The notes beneath the pieces were generated by a model. The model was not told the origin of the DNA and did no database searches. It saw only the letters and a list, made by a program, of their open reading frames with translations. The position numbers were made by a program, and so were the translations under genes. A stretch of DNA of 36,964 bases, from positions 1-36,964 of the forward strand of contig JARGFW010000022.1 in assembly GCA_029211085.1 (NCBI GenBank). Reading direction: 5' to 3'. Positions 26,526 to 34,328 of this stretch are shown piece by piece (position 1 is the first letter of the stretch; the number at the start of each line of letters is the position of its first letter). Source of the DNA: Deferrisomatales bacterium. GTDB lineage: Bacteria > Desulfobacterota > Deferrisomatia > Deferrisomatales > JARGFW01.

Positions 26526-27113
26526 ATGAGCGAGATCCGGTTGCAGATCGATGGACAGGAAGTGGTGGCGCGCGAAGGAATGACGCTGCTGGAGGCCGCC
26601 CAGGGCGTGGGAATCCAGATCCCCACCCTGTGCCATCACGAAAAGCTCGAGCCCTACGGGGGCTGTCGCGTCTGCACGGTGGAGGCGGAGGCCTGGGGGC
26701 GGACCAAGTACGTGGTAGGCTGCGTGTACCCCGTGGAAGAGGGGTTGGTGGTACGCACCCGCTCGGAGAAGATCGACCGGATCCGCAAGGTGATCTTGGA
26801 GATGATGCTGGCCCACGCGCCCGACTCCCACGACCTGGCCGAGCTGGCTGTGGAGTACCGGGCCGATCGCGACCGTTTTCGCAAAGAGGCGTCGTTCTGC
26901 ATCCACTGCGGCCTGTGCGTGCGCTACTGCGACGAGATCAAGGGCAAGAACGCCGTCACCTTCGTGGACCGGGGCGCCAACCGTGAGATCTGTTTCATCC
27001 CGGAGATCGCCGCCAAGGAGTGCTGGGACTGCAAGGAGTGCTTTCCCCTCTGTCCCACCTCGGCCCTGCAAGCCGCCTACTTCCTGACCCAGGCGTTGGC
27101 GTCTTCTCAATAG
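26526..27113 (+). CDS. bamI: BamI-like NuoG N-terminal/HoxU-type iron-sulfur protein
   Basis: A 195-residue protein equal to the N-terminal part of NuoG. It has a [2Fe-2S] plant-type ferredoxin domain (Cys36, Cys47, Cys50, Cys66) and two [4Fe-4S] sets, Cys125/128/131/135 (CIHCGLCVRYC) and Cys166/169/172/176 (CWDCKECFPLC). The usual His-ligated cluster motif of NuoG is replaced by a short helical linker. ATG 26526 gives the family N-terminus MSEIRLQIDGQEV; the ATG at 26481 would couple it to the NuoF-like gene through TGATG but adds 15 unlike residues. Last structural gene of the cluster. Confidence 0.87.
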   Translation: MSEIRLQIDGQEVVAREGMTLLEAAQGVGIQIPTLCHHEKLEPYGGCRVCTVEAEAWGRTKYVVGCVYPVEEGLVVRTRSEKIDRIRKVILEMMLAHAPDSHDLAELAVEYRADRDRFRKEASFCIHCGLCVRYCDEIKGKNAVTFVDRGANREICFIPEIAAKECWDCKECFPLCPTSALQAAYFLTQALASSQ

Positions 27114-27155
27114 CCCTGCCCATCCCGGTGGCCAAGGGATGCTGCGTCCCCGCGG

Positions 27156-27224
27156 TTCGTTGGAAGTTTCCGGGCAGGTGTGTGTGGCAGATGGGTCCCA
27201 GATAGCGGGCCTGGAGTTCCAACG
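27156..27224. promoter_or_regulatory. Candidate operator region ahead of iclR
   Basis: The 225 bases between bamI and iclR hold a palindrome GGAAGTTTCC (27162-27171) and CGTTGGAA (27158-27165) with an inverted copy TTCCAACG at 27217-27224. TTCGTTGGAA (27156-27165) also matches TTCGTTGAAA (16184-16193) at the bam promoter in 9 of 10 bases. IclR-family sites are often such palindromes, but short matches like this can be chance. Confidence 0.35.
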
Positions 27225-27338
27225 CTTCTGGCCGAGGGGATCTCCGCCCCACGACCCGGGCCGGACGTGGGTTCACGAGGGTCCTCGGGACGGTCCCGCG
27301 ATGGGCCATCCGCCCAGCGCCCCCGATGGAGGTAACCG

Positions 27339-28163
27339 ATGCCAAGACAGGATGCATCTTCCCGCGGTGGCGGAGGGGTGAGCCGCTACAACATCCGCGC
27401 GGTCGAACGGGCGATGGGCGTCCTGAACCTGTTCTCCCGGCAAGACCACAAGCTTTCCCTCGATGAGATCACGCGGCGGTCCGGTCTGTCCAAGCCGACG
27501 GTGTTCCGCATCCTGTCGACGCTGGAGTGCCACGACTACGTGGTCCTCGACCCCACCGACGGCCGCTATCGCCTGGGCACGATCTTCTTGACCCTGGGCG
27601 GGGCGGTGCTTGCGTCGCTGAGCCTGCGCGGGATCGCTTCCCAGCACCTCACCCGCCTGCGGGAGGAGTTGCAGGTGACGGTGGTGCTCGGGGCGTTGAT
27701 CGATGACGCCCTCGTCTATCTCGACAAGAAGGAAGCCAGTGGACCCGTGCGCATCGCTTCGGATATCGGCTGGCGCAGGGACCCCCCACATTTTGGCATG
27801 CTGGGGATGGCGCAGCTCGCCTTCAAGGATGAGGAGGAGGTGCGGCACGACCTGGAACAGGTTCCTCTCATCGCCCACACCAAGCACAGCCTCACCGATC
27901 CCGAGGCGTTCTTGCAGCGGCTCCGCAAGATCCGGGAAGACGGGTACGTGGTCGAGCTCAACGAGGCCATCGAGGGCGTGTGGGGCGTTGCCGCGCCGAT
28001 CTGGGACGCCCGGGAGGAAGTGGTTGCAGCGGTCGGGGTGGGGCAGTCGATGACCGCGCACACGCAGAAACGCGAGGGCGAGACGATCGCGAGGGTACGC
28101 CTCTGCGCCAGGGCGATCTCCGCAGAGCTGGGATATCGGCCGGCAGGGGCAGCTCTCACCTGA
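27339..28163 (+). CDS. IclR-family transcriptional regulator
   Basis: A 274-residue regulator. Residues about 18-80 are the winged helix (LSLDEITRRSGLSKPTVFRILSTLE, YRLGTIFLTLG), and about 95-262 the effector domain, with VYLDKKEASGPVRI, the small-molecule pocket DGYVVELNEAIEGVWGVAAPIWD and VVAAVGVGQSMTAH. IclR proteins commonly control aromatic-acid and other catabolic operons and answer to pathway intermediates. ATG 27339 follows GGAGG. It lies in the same direction as the bam-like genes, 225 bases after the last, and is the obvious candidate regulator of them and of the divergent ligase. Effector unknown. Confidence 0.92.
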   Translation: MPRQDASSRGGGGVSRYNIRAVERAMGVLNLFSRQDHKLSLDEITRRSGLSKPTVFRILSTLECHDYVVLDPTDGRYRLGTIFLTLGGAVLASLSLRGIASQHLTRLREELQVTVVLGALIDDALVYLDKKEASGPVRIASDIGWRRDPPHFGMLGMAQLAFKDEEEVRHDLEQVPLIAHTKHSLTDPEAFLQRLRKIREDGYVVELNEAIEGVWGVAAPIWDAREEVVAAVGVGQSMTAHTQKREGETIARVRLCARAISAELGYRPAGAALT

Positions 28164-28173
28164 CGGCCGAAGA

Positions 28174-28743
28174 TCACCGTGTGGGAGCGGCTGTGCGAAC
28201 GTACGCACAGAGCAAGGCGTCGGCCCGCTTCATGTGGGGGATGGACAGGCGGTACAGGGCCTGGACCACATCCTCCTCTTCGTCCACGTCGACGCCCATG
28301 CCGCGCGCCCACGCCTCCACGGCTCTGCGCAGGCGCCCTCCCAAGGTCCGAGCCTCGGCGGCCTCCAGCAGCATCTGACTCTTACCGCACAGGTTGGTCC
28401 AGTACAACAACGGGTCCACCTTCTGCCGGCCGGAGTCGAGCCGGTAGAGCTGCGCACCCAGGCACTGCAGCAGATGGAACCCCCGTGCCGGGGAGTCGAT
28501 GCGCTGCTCCGACACCAACCCCAGCAGGGTCAGCAGCAGGGGATCGGCCACGTCGGCACGGGTGTGCGCGGGGTCTCGGTCCGCAACACTCCAGTAGGCT
28601 TCCATGGCTTCGCGGATGTCCTCCAAGAGGTTCCGGCACACCACACCACACAGCTCGATGGCGAGCCACTGGTCCGGATCCCACACGTAGGGATCGAAGT
28701 CGGTGCCGGGCACGGCGGTGGAGGGCAAAAACGTCAGGGCCAA
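28174..28743 (-). CDS. Conserved-looking protein of unknown function
   Basis: A 189-residue, probably all-helical soluble protein that I do not recognise. It has Trp/Leu-rich helices (DPDQWLAIELCGVVCRNLLEDI, RGFHLLQCLGAQLYRL, DPLLYWTNLCGKSQMLLE) and an acidic VDVDEEEDVV stretch near residue 153. Helical content and size recall TorD-like maturation chaperones, but no family motif is visible, so this is not a call. The start is TTG 28743 with AAGGAA about 6 bases upstream; GTG starts further in are possible. It converges with iclR, leaving 10 bases between the stops. Confidence 0.6.
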   Translation of the reverse strand: MALTFLPSTAVPGTDFDPYVWDPDQWLAIELCGVVCRNLLEDIREAMEAYWSVADRDPAHTRADVADPLLLTLLGLVSEQRIDSPARGFHLLQCLGAQLYRLDSGRQKVDPLLYWTNLCGKSQMLLEAAEARTLGGRLRRAVEAWARGMGVDVDEEEDVVQALYRLSIPHMKRADALLCAYVRTAAPTR

Positions 28744-29094
28744 TCGCGATTCCTTCCGGGGGCCGCACCACTCCCGGGCGTGGCGGCCGGCTGCGCGGCT
28801 CTGGGTTCCCCAGGCGCCCGAGCGCCCGGCGCAGAGGGGGTGCGGCCGTGCGGCGCTGTCTGGCAGGGAGGCGGCAGCCCAGCCGGATTAGGCCATTCCC
28901 GCCTAACCTCGTGCCTTCCACCAGGATCGGCCGCCCCGGGAAATTTCTTTATGGATGCCCGAGATGTTTTTGCACGGCGCGACCGCCTGCTGGACGGTCC
29001 GACCCGGTGGTCCGGTCCCACGCGGAAAGCGGTGTAGTGTCGATGGGAAACCCCCTGTGCCGGCTGCCGTGGGGTGCCGAGAGGGAGGAGAGCG
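28744..29094. other. Intergenic region between the unknown protein and tag
   Basis: About 350 bases between divergent genes. It is GC-rich except for a short AT-rich patch near 28938-28972, which may carry promoter elements, although I see no convincing -35/-10 pair. GGAGGA at 29085-29090 is the tag ribosome binding site. No small gene, repeat or RNA could be supported. Confidence 0.5.
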
Positions 29095-29667
29095 ATGGGA
29101 CGTTGTCAGTGGGCTCGCACGGCGCAGAGTGTGGCGTACCACGACCAGGAGTGGGGCGTTCCCCAGCACGATGATCGGGTACTGTTTGAGTTCCTGGTGC
29201 TGGAGGGCGCCCAGGCAGGGTTGAGCTGGGAGACCATCCTCCACAAGCGGGGGCGCTACCGGCAGGTGTTCGACGGCTTCGACCCGGCCAAGGTGGCGGG
29301 CTACGGGGAGGAGAAGGTCGCTGCGCTGCTGGCCGACCCGGGCATCATCCGCAACCGGTTGAAGGTGCGTTCCGCGGTGACCAATGCCCGCGCCTTCCTG
29401 GCGGTGCAGAAAGAGTTCGGTACGTTCGACCGGTACCTGTGGGGCTTCGTGGATGGCGAGCCGCTCCAGAACGCCTGGGCGAGCCTGGCGGAGATCCCTG
29501 CCGAGACCCTCGTGTCCCGGACCCTGAGCCGCGATCTCAAACAGCGGGGGTTCACGTTCGTCGGCCCCACCATCTGCTACGCCCTCATGCAGGCGGTGGG
29601 CCTGGTCAACGACCACACCGTCGACTGCGTGCGCTGGGGCGACCTGGGAGGCGGGGTGCCCAAGTGA
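29095..29667 (+). CDS. tag: DNA-3-methyladenine glycosylase I
   Basis: Tag (190 residues) removes 3-methyladenine from alkylated DNA, starting base excision repair. The structural zinc site is visible at both ends: Cys4 and His16 in MGRCQWA and AYHDQEWG, and the His and Cys of NDHTVDCVRW near the C-terminus. Also seen are the AGLSWETILHKRGRYRQVF helix with the family Trp and Glu, and GFTFVGPTICYALMQAVGLVNDH. ATG 29095 matches the E. coli-type N-terminus and has a GGAGGA site. It converges with apaH 25 bases downstream. Confidence 0.95.
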   Translation: MGRCQWARTAQSVAYHDQEWGVPQHDDRVLFEFLVLEGAQAGLSWETILHKRGRYRQVFDGFDPAKVAGYGEEKVAALLADPGIIRNRLKVRSAVTNARAFLAVQKEFGTFDRYLWGFVDGEPLQNAWASLAEIPAETLVSRTLSRDLKQRGFTFVGPTICYALMQAVGLVNDHTVDCVRWGDLGGGVPK

Positions 29668-29692
29668 TCCCCTGGTACGCCGGCGTGAGGTG

Positions 29693-30433
29693 TCATTTCC
29701 CCTGGGGCACCTGGTAGGTGCGCCGGGCCGGTACCGCAACGAAGCGATCTTCCTCTGCGATCCATGCGGTCAGAGAGCCGCCCCACACGCAGCCGGTGTC
29801 GAGGCCCCGGACGCGTTTTCCGCGCACCCTGCCGCGGGCAGCCCAGTGGCCGAATACCACCGTGCGGCGGCCGCGGTAGAAGTGGTCCCAGGGGTGGAAC
29901 CGTGCTGGGGGGTGCTCGTCGTCTGCGGGCCTCTCCCCCGAGGCGTTGCAGTGGCGGGCCTGGAGCAGGAAGCGCAGATCGGGGTTGTCCCATGGGATGC
30001 GGCCGGCGCGGATGCCCTGCTCCAGGGGGCCCGCCACCGCCACCGGGTCGCCCCACCCGGGGCAGACACCGGCATGCACCAGGACCGCGTCATCCCACCC
30101 CTGCGCCAGGGGGCGCTCGCGCAGCCACTCCAGCAGCGGCCCCCGATCCGGTGCCGTCAGCACGTCCTGGAAGGTGTCCTTGCGCCCGGTTGTGCGCTCC
30201 CCGGCGGCGACTCGAAGCAGGTGCAGGTCGTGGTTTCCCAACACGGTGTTGCCCCCCAGTTCCCGGACCAGTCGCAGAACGCCCAGGGAGTCGGGGCCGC
30301 GGTTGACCAGGTCGCCGGTGAACCACAGGTCGTGCATGGCCGGGTCGTACCCCAGGCGCTCCAACAGGTCCCGTAGCTCGTTGCTGCAGCCCTGCACGTC
30401 GCCCACGAACACCCGCTGACGTGTCCCCTCCAC
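29693..30433 (-). CDS. apaH: ApaH-type symmetrical bis(5'-nucleosyl)-tetraphosphatase
   Basis: A 246-residue metallophosphatase that would cleave Ap4A into two ADP, and may also remove Np4 caps from RNA. The metal-binding motifs are in order: GDVQGCSNEL, GDLVNRGPDSLGVLRL, VLGNHDLHLL, LVHAGVCPGW and VFGHWAARG, the last typical of ApaH. It is somewhat shorter than the E. coli enzyme. The start is GTG 30433 behind GGAGGAGGG; an in-frame ATG at 30550 would add 39 unlike residues. The 219 bases upstream to the lipoprotein gene show no clear feature. Confidence 0.92.
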   Translation of the reverse strand: MEGTRQRVFVGDVQGCSNELRDLLERLGYDPAMHDLWFTGDLVNRGPDSLGVLRLVRELGGNTVLGNHDLHLLRVAAGERTTGRKDTFQDVLTAPDRGPLLEWLRERPLAQGWDDAVLVHAGVCPGWGDPVAVAGPLEQGIRAGRIPWDNPDLRFLLQARHCNASGERPADDEHPPARFHPWDHFYRGRRTVVFGHWAARGRVRGKRVRGLDTGCVWGGSLTAWIAEEDRFVAVPARRTYQVPQGK

Positions 30434-30652
30434 CCGGCGTCCCTCCTCCCAGCCCCGGTTTGCCCAGCTTCGCCGCCATGATCGCAACTTCCCGGGGCCG
30501 GGGCAAACCCGGACCTCCGGTTCGTCCGCGGGGCGGCGCCAGGTAGGCACGAGACGAGCCGTGGGGAAGGAGCCTGGAAGGTCTACCCGGCGTGGGCCAA
30601 CCCCGGGGAGGGGGCGGGAGATGGGCTGCAGCCTGGGTGCCGGCGGGGATTT

Positions 30653-31339
30653 CTACTGCAGGGTTGTCTGGACGATGGCGGTGATCTCGGCAGTTGCCAC
30701 CCGCAGGGTCTGGTCGAGCACATCCGTGTAGGAGTAGGCGTCACGGGGGTCGAACTCCCACCGGGTGATCAGGTCGTCGTACTCCGCGGTGACGGTCTGT
30801 CGCAGGGGCGCGACCCCGTCGCCGCTGATTTCCACGGTGGCGATGAGAGTGGCTCCTTTCCGGATCTCTGCGGGGATGTCCGCGTCCTGGTCTTCCCGGT
30901 CCATGAGGTCGCCGAATCGTCCCGTCTGCCACGCCGCGAGGATCGCCGGGGGATCGCTTCCCAGCATGGCGTAGCGGGTCCCTTGGGGTGCCGCCGGAGG
31001 CGGGGAAGAACCCAACCTGCGGTAGCGGGTGGTCAGTGCGGACAGGTGCACCGTGAGGGTTGCCGCACGGGCACTCCCGGGATCGGAGAGTTGCACCAGT
31101 TGGTGTTGGAGGAGCGCTGCGAACTGGGCCGTGATCGAGTAGCGGGCGTAGCTCTCGGCCGGTCCGGCCATGACGTAATAGGGATCGGCCAGCGCTGAGG
31201 TGTACACGAGGTCGATGGCGTAGGGCGTGCGTGGCGGTGGTGGCAGGGGTTGCACCTCCGGCCCGGCCAGGCGGGTCGGCGCCAGGCTGCAACCGAGAAG
31301 GAACCCTCCTGCCAGGAGTGTCCAAGGGTGACGGAGCAT
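30653..31339 (-). CDS. Predicted outer-membrane or periplasmic lipoprotein, function unknown
   Basis: A 228-residue protein with a lipoprotein signal: positively charged start MLRH, hydrophobic LLAGGFLLG and the lipobox LLGC with Cys17. After a Pro-rich linker the mature part alternates beta-type segments with a central Tyr-rich stretch (DPYYVMAGPAESYARYSITAQF). Layout and size distantly recall auxiliary lipoproteins of ABC transport (PqiC-like), but I see no diagnostic motif. The start ATG 31339 follows AGGTGA. It lies 37 bases downstream of the Ste24-type protease on the same strand, so they are probably cotranscribed. Confidence 0.72.
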   Translation of the reverse strand: MLRHPWTLLAGGFLLGCSLAPTRLAGPEVQPLPPPPRTPYAIDLVYTSALADPYYVMAGPAESYARYSITAQFAALLQHQLVQLSDPGSARAATLTVHLSALTTRYRRLGSSPPPAAPQGTRYAMLGSDPPAILAAWQTGRFGDLMDREDQDADIPAEIRKGATLIATVEISGDGVAPLRQTVTAEYDDLITRWEFDPRDAYSYTDVLDQTLRVATAEITAIVQTTLQ

Positions 31340-31376
31340 GGGGGTCACCTTTCTGGCTGCCCCGCGATCGGCTCGG

Positions 31377-32678
31377 TCACGGACCCGGGGACGGCGGCCG
31401 GTTCCGATTATGCCCTCGGGATTCCGGAGGGCAAGGGTCCGGCACAGCGGCCGGGCCTTCAAGCGCGGCCACACGCCCTGACAGGGGCGGGTGGGAGAAG
31501 TAGAACCAGGCGTACAGGGGATGGGGGTGTAGGTTGGCCAGGTTCTCCGTGCCGAGCTTCACCAGTGCCGAGGCCAGGGACCGGGGGGCGCCGGTGAGGT
31601 CTGTCGCGTAGCGGTCGGCCTGCCGCTCATGGCGACGGGAGAGCCCGCTGGAGAGGGGGGTGAGGGGGAACCGGGCCAGGGACCCGATGACGGACAGCAC
31701 CAGCAGGCGCGCGTGGGTGGAGAGTTGCTCTGCCCCGACCAGACCTGGCAGCCCGGACCAGGTCAGCAGAAGGTGGGCAACCCAGAACGCCGCGAGGGCG
31801 CCCAGGAGGGCGAACCCGAGCCTCCGCGCCATGTGGTGCAGCTTCCAGTGCCCCATCTCGTGGGCCACCACAGCCAGCACCTCGTCCGGTGCCATCTGCG
31901 TGAGCAGGGTGTCGAACAGCACGATGCGCTTCACCCGCCCGATGCCGCTGAAGGTGGCGTTGGAGTGGCCGCTGCGCCGGGAGGCGTCGACCTGCAGCAC
32001 CCGGCTCACCCCCAGGCCGGCCCGGTCGGCCAGGTCGCGGATGCGCCGTTCCAGATCCGGTGCCTGCACCGGTTCGAAGTGGAAGAACAGGGGCTCGATG
32101 AACTGGGGGGAGAGGTACAGCATCAGCACGCTGAACCCGGCGAAGAACCCCCAGGCCCACAGCCACCACCAGCGGGGGCTGGCCTGGAGCAGCCCCAGGA
32201 TCGCCCCCGCCAGGATCGACAGCAGTACCACCCCCACCAACTCCGATTTGGCGAGGTCGGCCAGCCACAGCCTCGGGGTGGTGCGGTTGAAGCCGTAGCG
32301 GGCCTCCACGCCGAAGGTACGCGTCAGGCCGAACGGAACCCCGAGCAGGGTCTGCGCCCAGTGCAGCCCCAACAGGAACAGCACCCCGGCCAGGACCGGG
32401 CCGGGGACGAGAGCCAGCACCCAACGGTCGTAGAGCTCGAGGCCGCCCCCGAACAGGAAACCCAGCAGCACCGCGCTGCCCACCAGGGACTCCGCCAGGT
32501 CCACCCGGGCGTTGGCCAGGGTGTACTCGCGGCTGCGGGCTAGTTGCTGTGCGTCGACGGCCGCCTCGAACCCGGGCGGCACGGTGTGCCCGCGGCGCTG
32601 CAGATGGCGCAGGTTGAGCCGCCGCAGGCCGAGGCGTGAGGCGAACACGGCCAGGTAGCAGGCGAACAGGGTGGTCAT
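31377..32678 (-). CDS. M48-family Ste24-type zinc metalloprotease, membrane-bound
   Basis: A 433-residue integral membrane protease of the Ste24/CAAX prenyl protease 1 type. The zinc motif is HEMGH at residues 273-277, with the third ligand expected in RRHERQADRYA near 345-355. Upstream are GLTRTFGVEARYGFNRTTP and NATFSGIGRVKRIVLFDTLL, hallmarks of Ste24 rather than HtpX. About seven hydrophobic segments are spread over residues 1-20, 65-110, 145-190 and 285-330. In bacteria such enzymes probably act in envelope protein quality control. ATG 32678 has only a weak ribosome binding site. It is divergent from the peptide-transport operon. Confidence 0.92.
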   Translation of the reverse strand: MTTLFACYLAVFASRLGLRRLNLRHLQRRGHTVPPGFEAAVDAQQLARSREYTLANARVDLAESLVGSAVLLGFLFGGGLELYDRWVLALVPGPVLAGVLFLLGLHWAQTLLGVPFGLTRTFGVEARYGFNRTTPRLWLADLAKSELVGVVLLSILAGAILGLLQASPRWWWLWAWGFFAGFSVLMLYLSPQFIEPLFFHFEPVQAPDLERRIRDLADRAGLGVSRVLQVDASRRSGHSNATFSGIGRVKRIVLFDTLLTQMAPDEVLAVVAHEMGHWKLHHMARRLGFALLGALAAFWVAHLLLTWSGLPGLVGAEQLSTHARLLVLSVIGSLARFPLTPLSSGLSRRHERQADRYATDLTGAPRSLASALVKLGTENLANLHPHPLYAWFYFSHPPLSGRVAALEGPAAVPDPCPPESRGHNRNRPPSPGP

Positions 32679-32771
32679 GGAGGAGTCCCAGGGTTGAGGG
32701 GGCGACCGACCCGCCGACCGGCCTCTTCTTGCTAGGTGCGTTTGCCGAGGTCGCTGTACTAGAATCGCCGG

Positions 32772-34328
32772 ATGCAACGACGCGCGTCCATACTATTCCC
32801 TCTCGCCCTCATGGCCGGCGCCGTCTTTGCGTCCGGCTGCCGGGGTGCCGCCCCGGCCCGACCGGGGGAGTTCCGGGTGGGCATCGAGGGCACCCCCACC
32901 ACCCTGGACCCCCGCTACGCCGCGGACGCCTACGGGGTGCGCATGCTGCCCCTGCTGTTCAACGGGCTGCTGGCCCAGACCCCGACCGGGGAGTTCCGCC
33001 CCGACCTGGCGGAGCGCTGGGAGCAGCCCGAAACCCTGGTCCACCAGCTGACGCTGCGCCGGGGGGTGCGCTTCCACGACGGCTCGGAGCTGGACAGCGG
33101 CGACGTGGCCGCCACCTACCGTTACGTCATGGACCCGGACCACGGCTGCCCCGGCGCCGGCTCCCTCGCCGCGGTGGCGGCCGTGGAGACACCGGACCGC
33201 TACACCGTCCGGTTCCGGCTCAAGGAAGCGTTCGTGAGCTTCCCGTACCAGCTCACCCTGGGCGTCCTGCCGGAGGAACTGGCCGCCCGCGCCGACCTGG
33301 GATCTTCGCTGGTCGGCACCGGCCCGTTTCGCCTGAGTTCGTTCCGGCCCGGGGAGGAAGTGGTGCTGGAGTCCTTCTCGGACCACTTCGCCGGCCCTCC
33401 GGCCGTCTCCCGGGTGCGCTTCCGCATCGTCGGCAACGCCACCACCCGCCTCCTGGAGGCGCGCTCGGGGGGCCTGGACCTGCTGCAGAACGCGGTACCC
33501 CCCTACGCCGTGAAGTTTCTGCGCCGCAACCCGGAGCTGGAGGTCCTGGCCGCCCCCGGGTCGTCCTACCAGTATCTGGGCTATAACCTCGAGGACCCGG
33601 TGGTGGGCGACGTGCGGGTGCGCCGCGCGCTCTCCCACGCGGTGGACCGCGAGGCGCTGATCCGCTTCGCCTGGGAGGGGCTGGCCCGGCCGGCCACCAC
33701 CTTGCTGCCGCCGGAGCACTGGGCCCACGATCCGGATGTGGCGACCTACCCCTACGCCCCGGAGCGGGCCCGGAGCCTGCTGGACGCGGCCGGCTTCCCG
33801 GACCCGGACGGCCCCGGCCCCGGGGTGCGTTTCACCCTTTCCTACAAGACCAGCACCGACAAGACCGGCATCGAGGTGGCGCGGGTGATCGCCGACCAGT
33901 TGGCCCGGGTGGGGGTGGGGGTGGAGGTGCGCAGCTTCGAGTGGGGGACGTTCTTTAGCGACGTGAAGAAGGGCAACTTCCAGCTCATGAGCCTGCGCTG
34001 GATCGGCATCACCGACCCGGACATCTTCCACTACCTGTTCCACAGCGACTCCCTGCCCCCCCGGGGCGCCAACCGCGGGCGCTACCGCAATGCCGAGGTG
34101 GACGCCTGGATCGACGCCAGCCGCACCGAGCGCGACCCGGCGGCGCGCAGGGCGCTGTACGGAAAGATCCAGCAGGCGGTGGCCCGGGACTGCGTGTACA
34201 CCAGCCTGTGGTGGCTGGACAACGTGGTGGTGCTGCGCCGCGGCTTCGACGGCTACGAGCCCCTGCCCGGCGGGGAGTACACCAGCCTGGCCCGGGTGCG
34301 GCCGCGGGCGGGGGAGGGCGTCCCGTGA
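32772..34328 (+). CDS. Peptide ABC transporter substrate-binding lipoprotein (SBP family 5)
   Basis: A 518-residue extracytoplasmic solute-binding protein of the DppA/OppA family. A signal with lipobox FASGC puts the lipidated Cys at position 23. Family motifs: GTPTTLDPRYAADAYGVRML near the N-terminus, FRPDLAERWEQPETLVHQLTLRRGVRFHDGSELDSGDVAATY split over residues 75-120, LVGTGPFRLSSFRPGEEVVLE, and VRRALSHAVDREALIRF. A TAGAAT hexamer ends only 6 bases before ATG 32772 and no ribosome binding site is visible, so the transcript may be leaderless or the start may be misplaced. Its stop overlaps the next gene's GTG by 4 bases. Confidence 0.92.
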   Translation: MQRRASILFPLALMAGAVFASGCRGAAPARPGEFRVGIEGTPTTLDPRYAADAYGVRMLPLLFNGLLAQTPTGEFRPDLAERWEQPETLVHQLTLRRGVRFHDGSELDSGDVAATYRYVMDPDHGCPGAGSLAAVAAVETPDRYTVRFRLKEAFVSFPYQLTLGVLPEELAARADLGSSLVGTGPFRLSSFRPGEEVVLESFSDHFAGPPAVSRVRFRIVGNATTRLLEARSGGLDLLQNAVPPYAVKFLRRNPELEVLAAPGSSYQYLGYNLEDPVVGDVRVRRALSHAVDREALIRFAWEGLARPATTLLPPEHWAHDPDVATYPYAPERARSLLDAAGFPDPDGPGPGVRFTLSYKTSTDKTGIEVARVIADQLARVGVGVEVRSFEWGTFFSDVKKGNFQLMSLRWIGITDPDIFHYLFHSDSLPPRGANRGRYRNAEVDAWIDASRTERDPAARRALYGKIQQAVARDCVYTSLWWLDNVVVLRRGFDGYEPLPGGEYTSLARVRPRAGEGVP

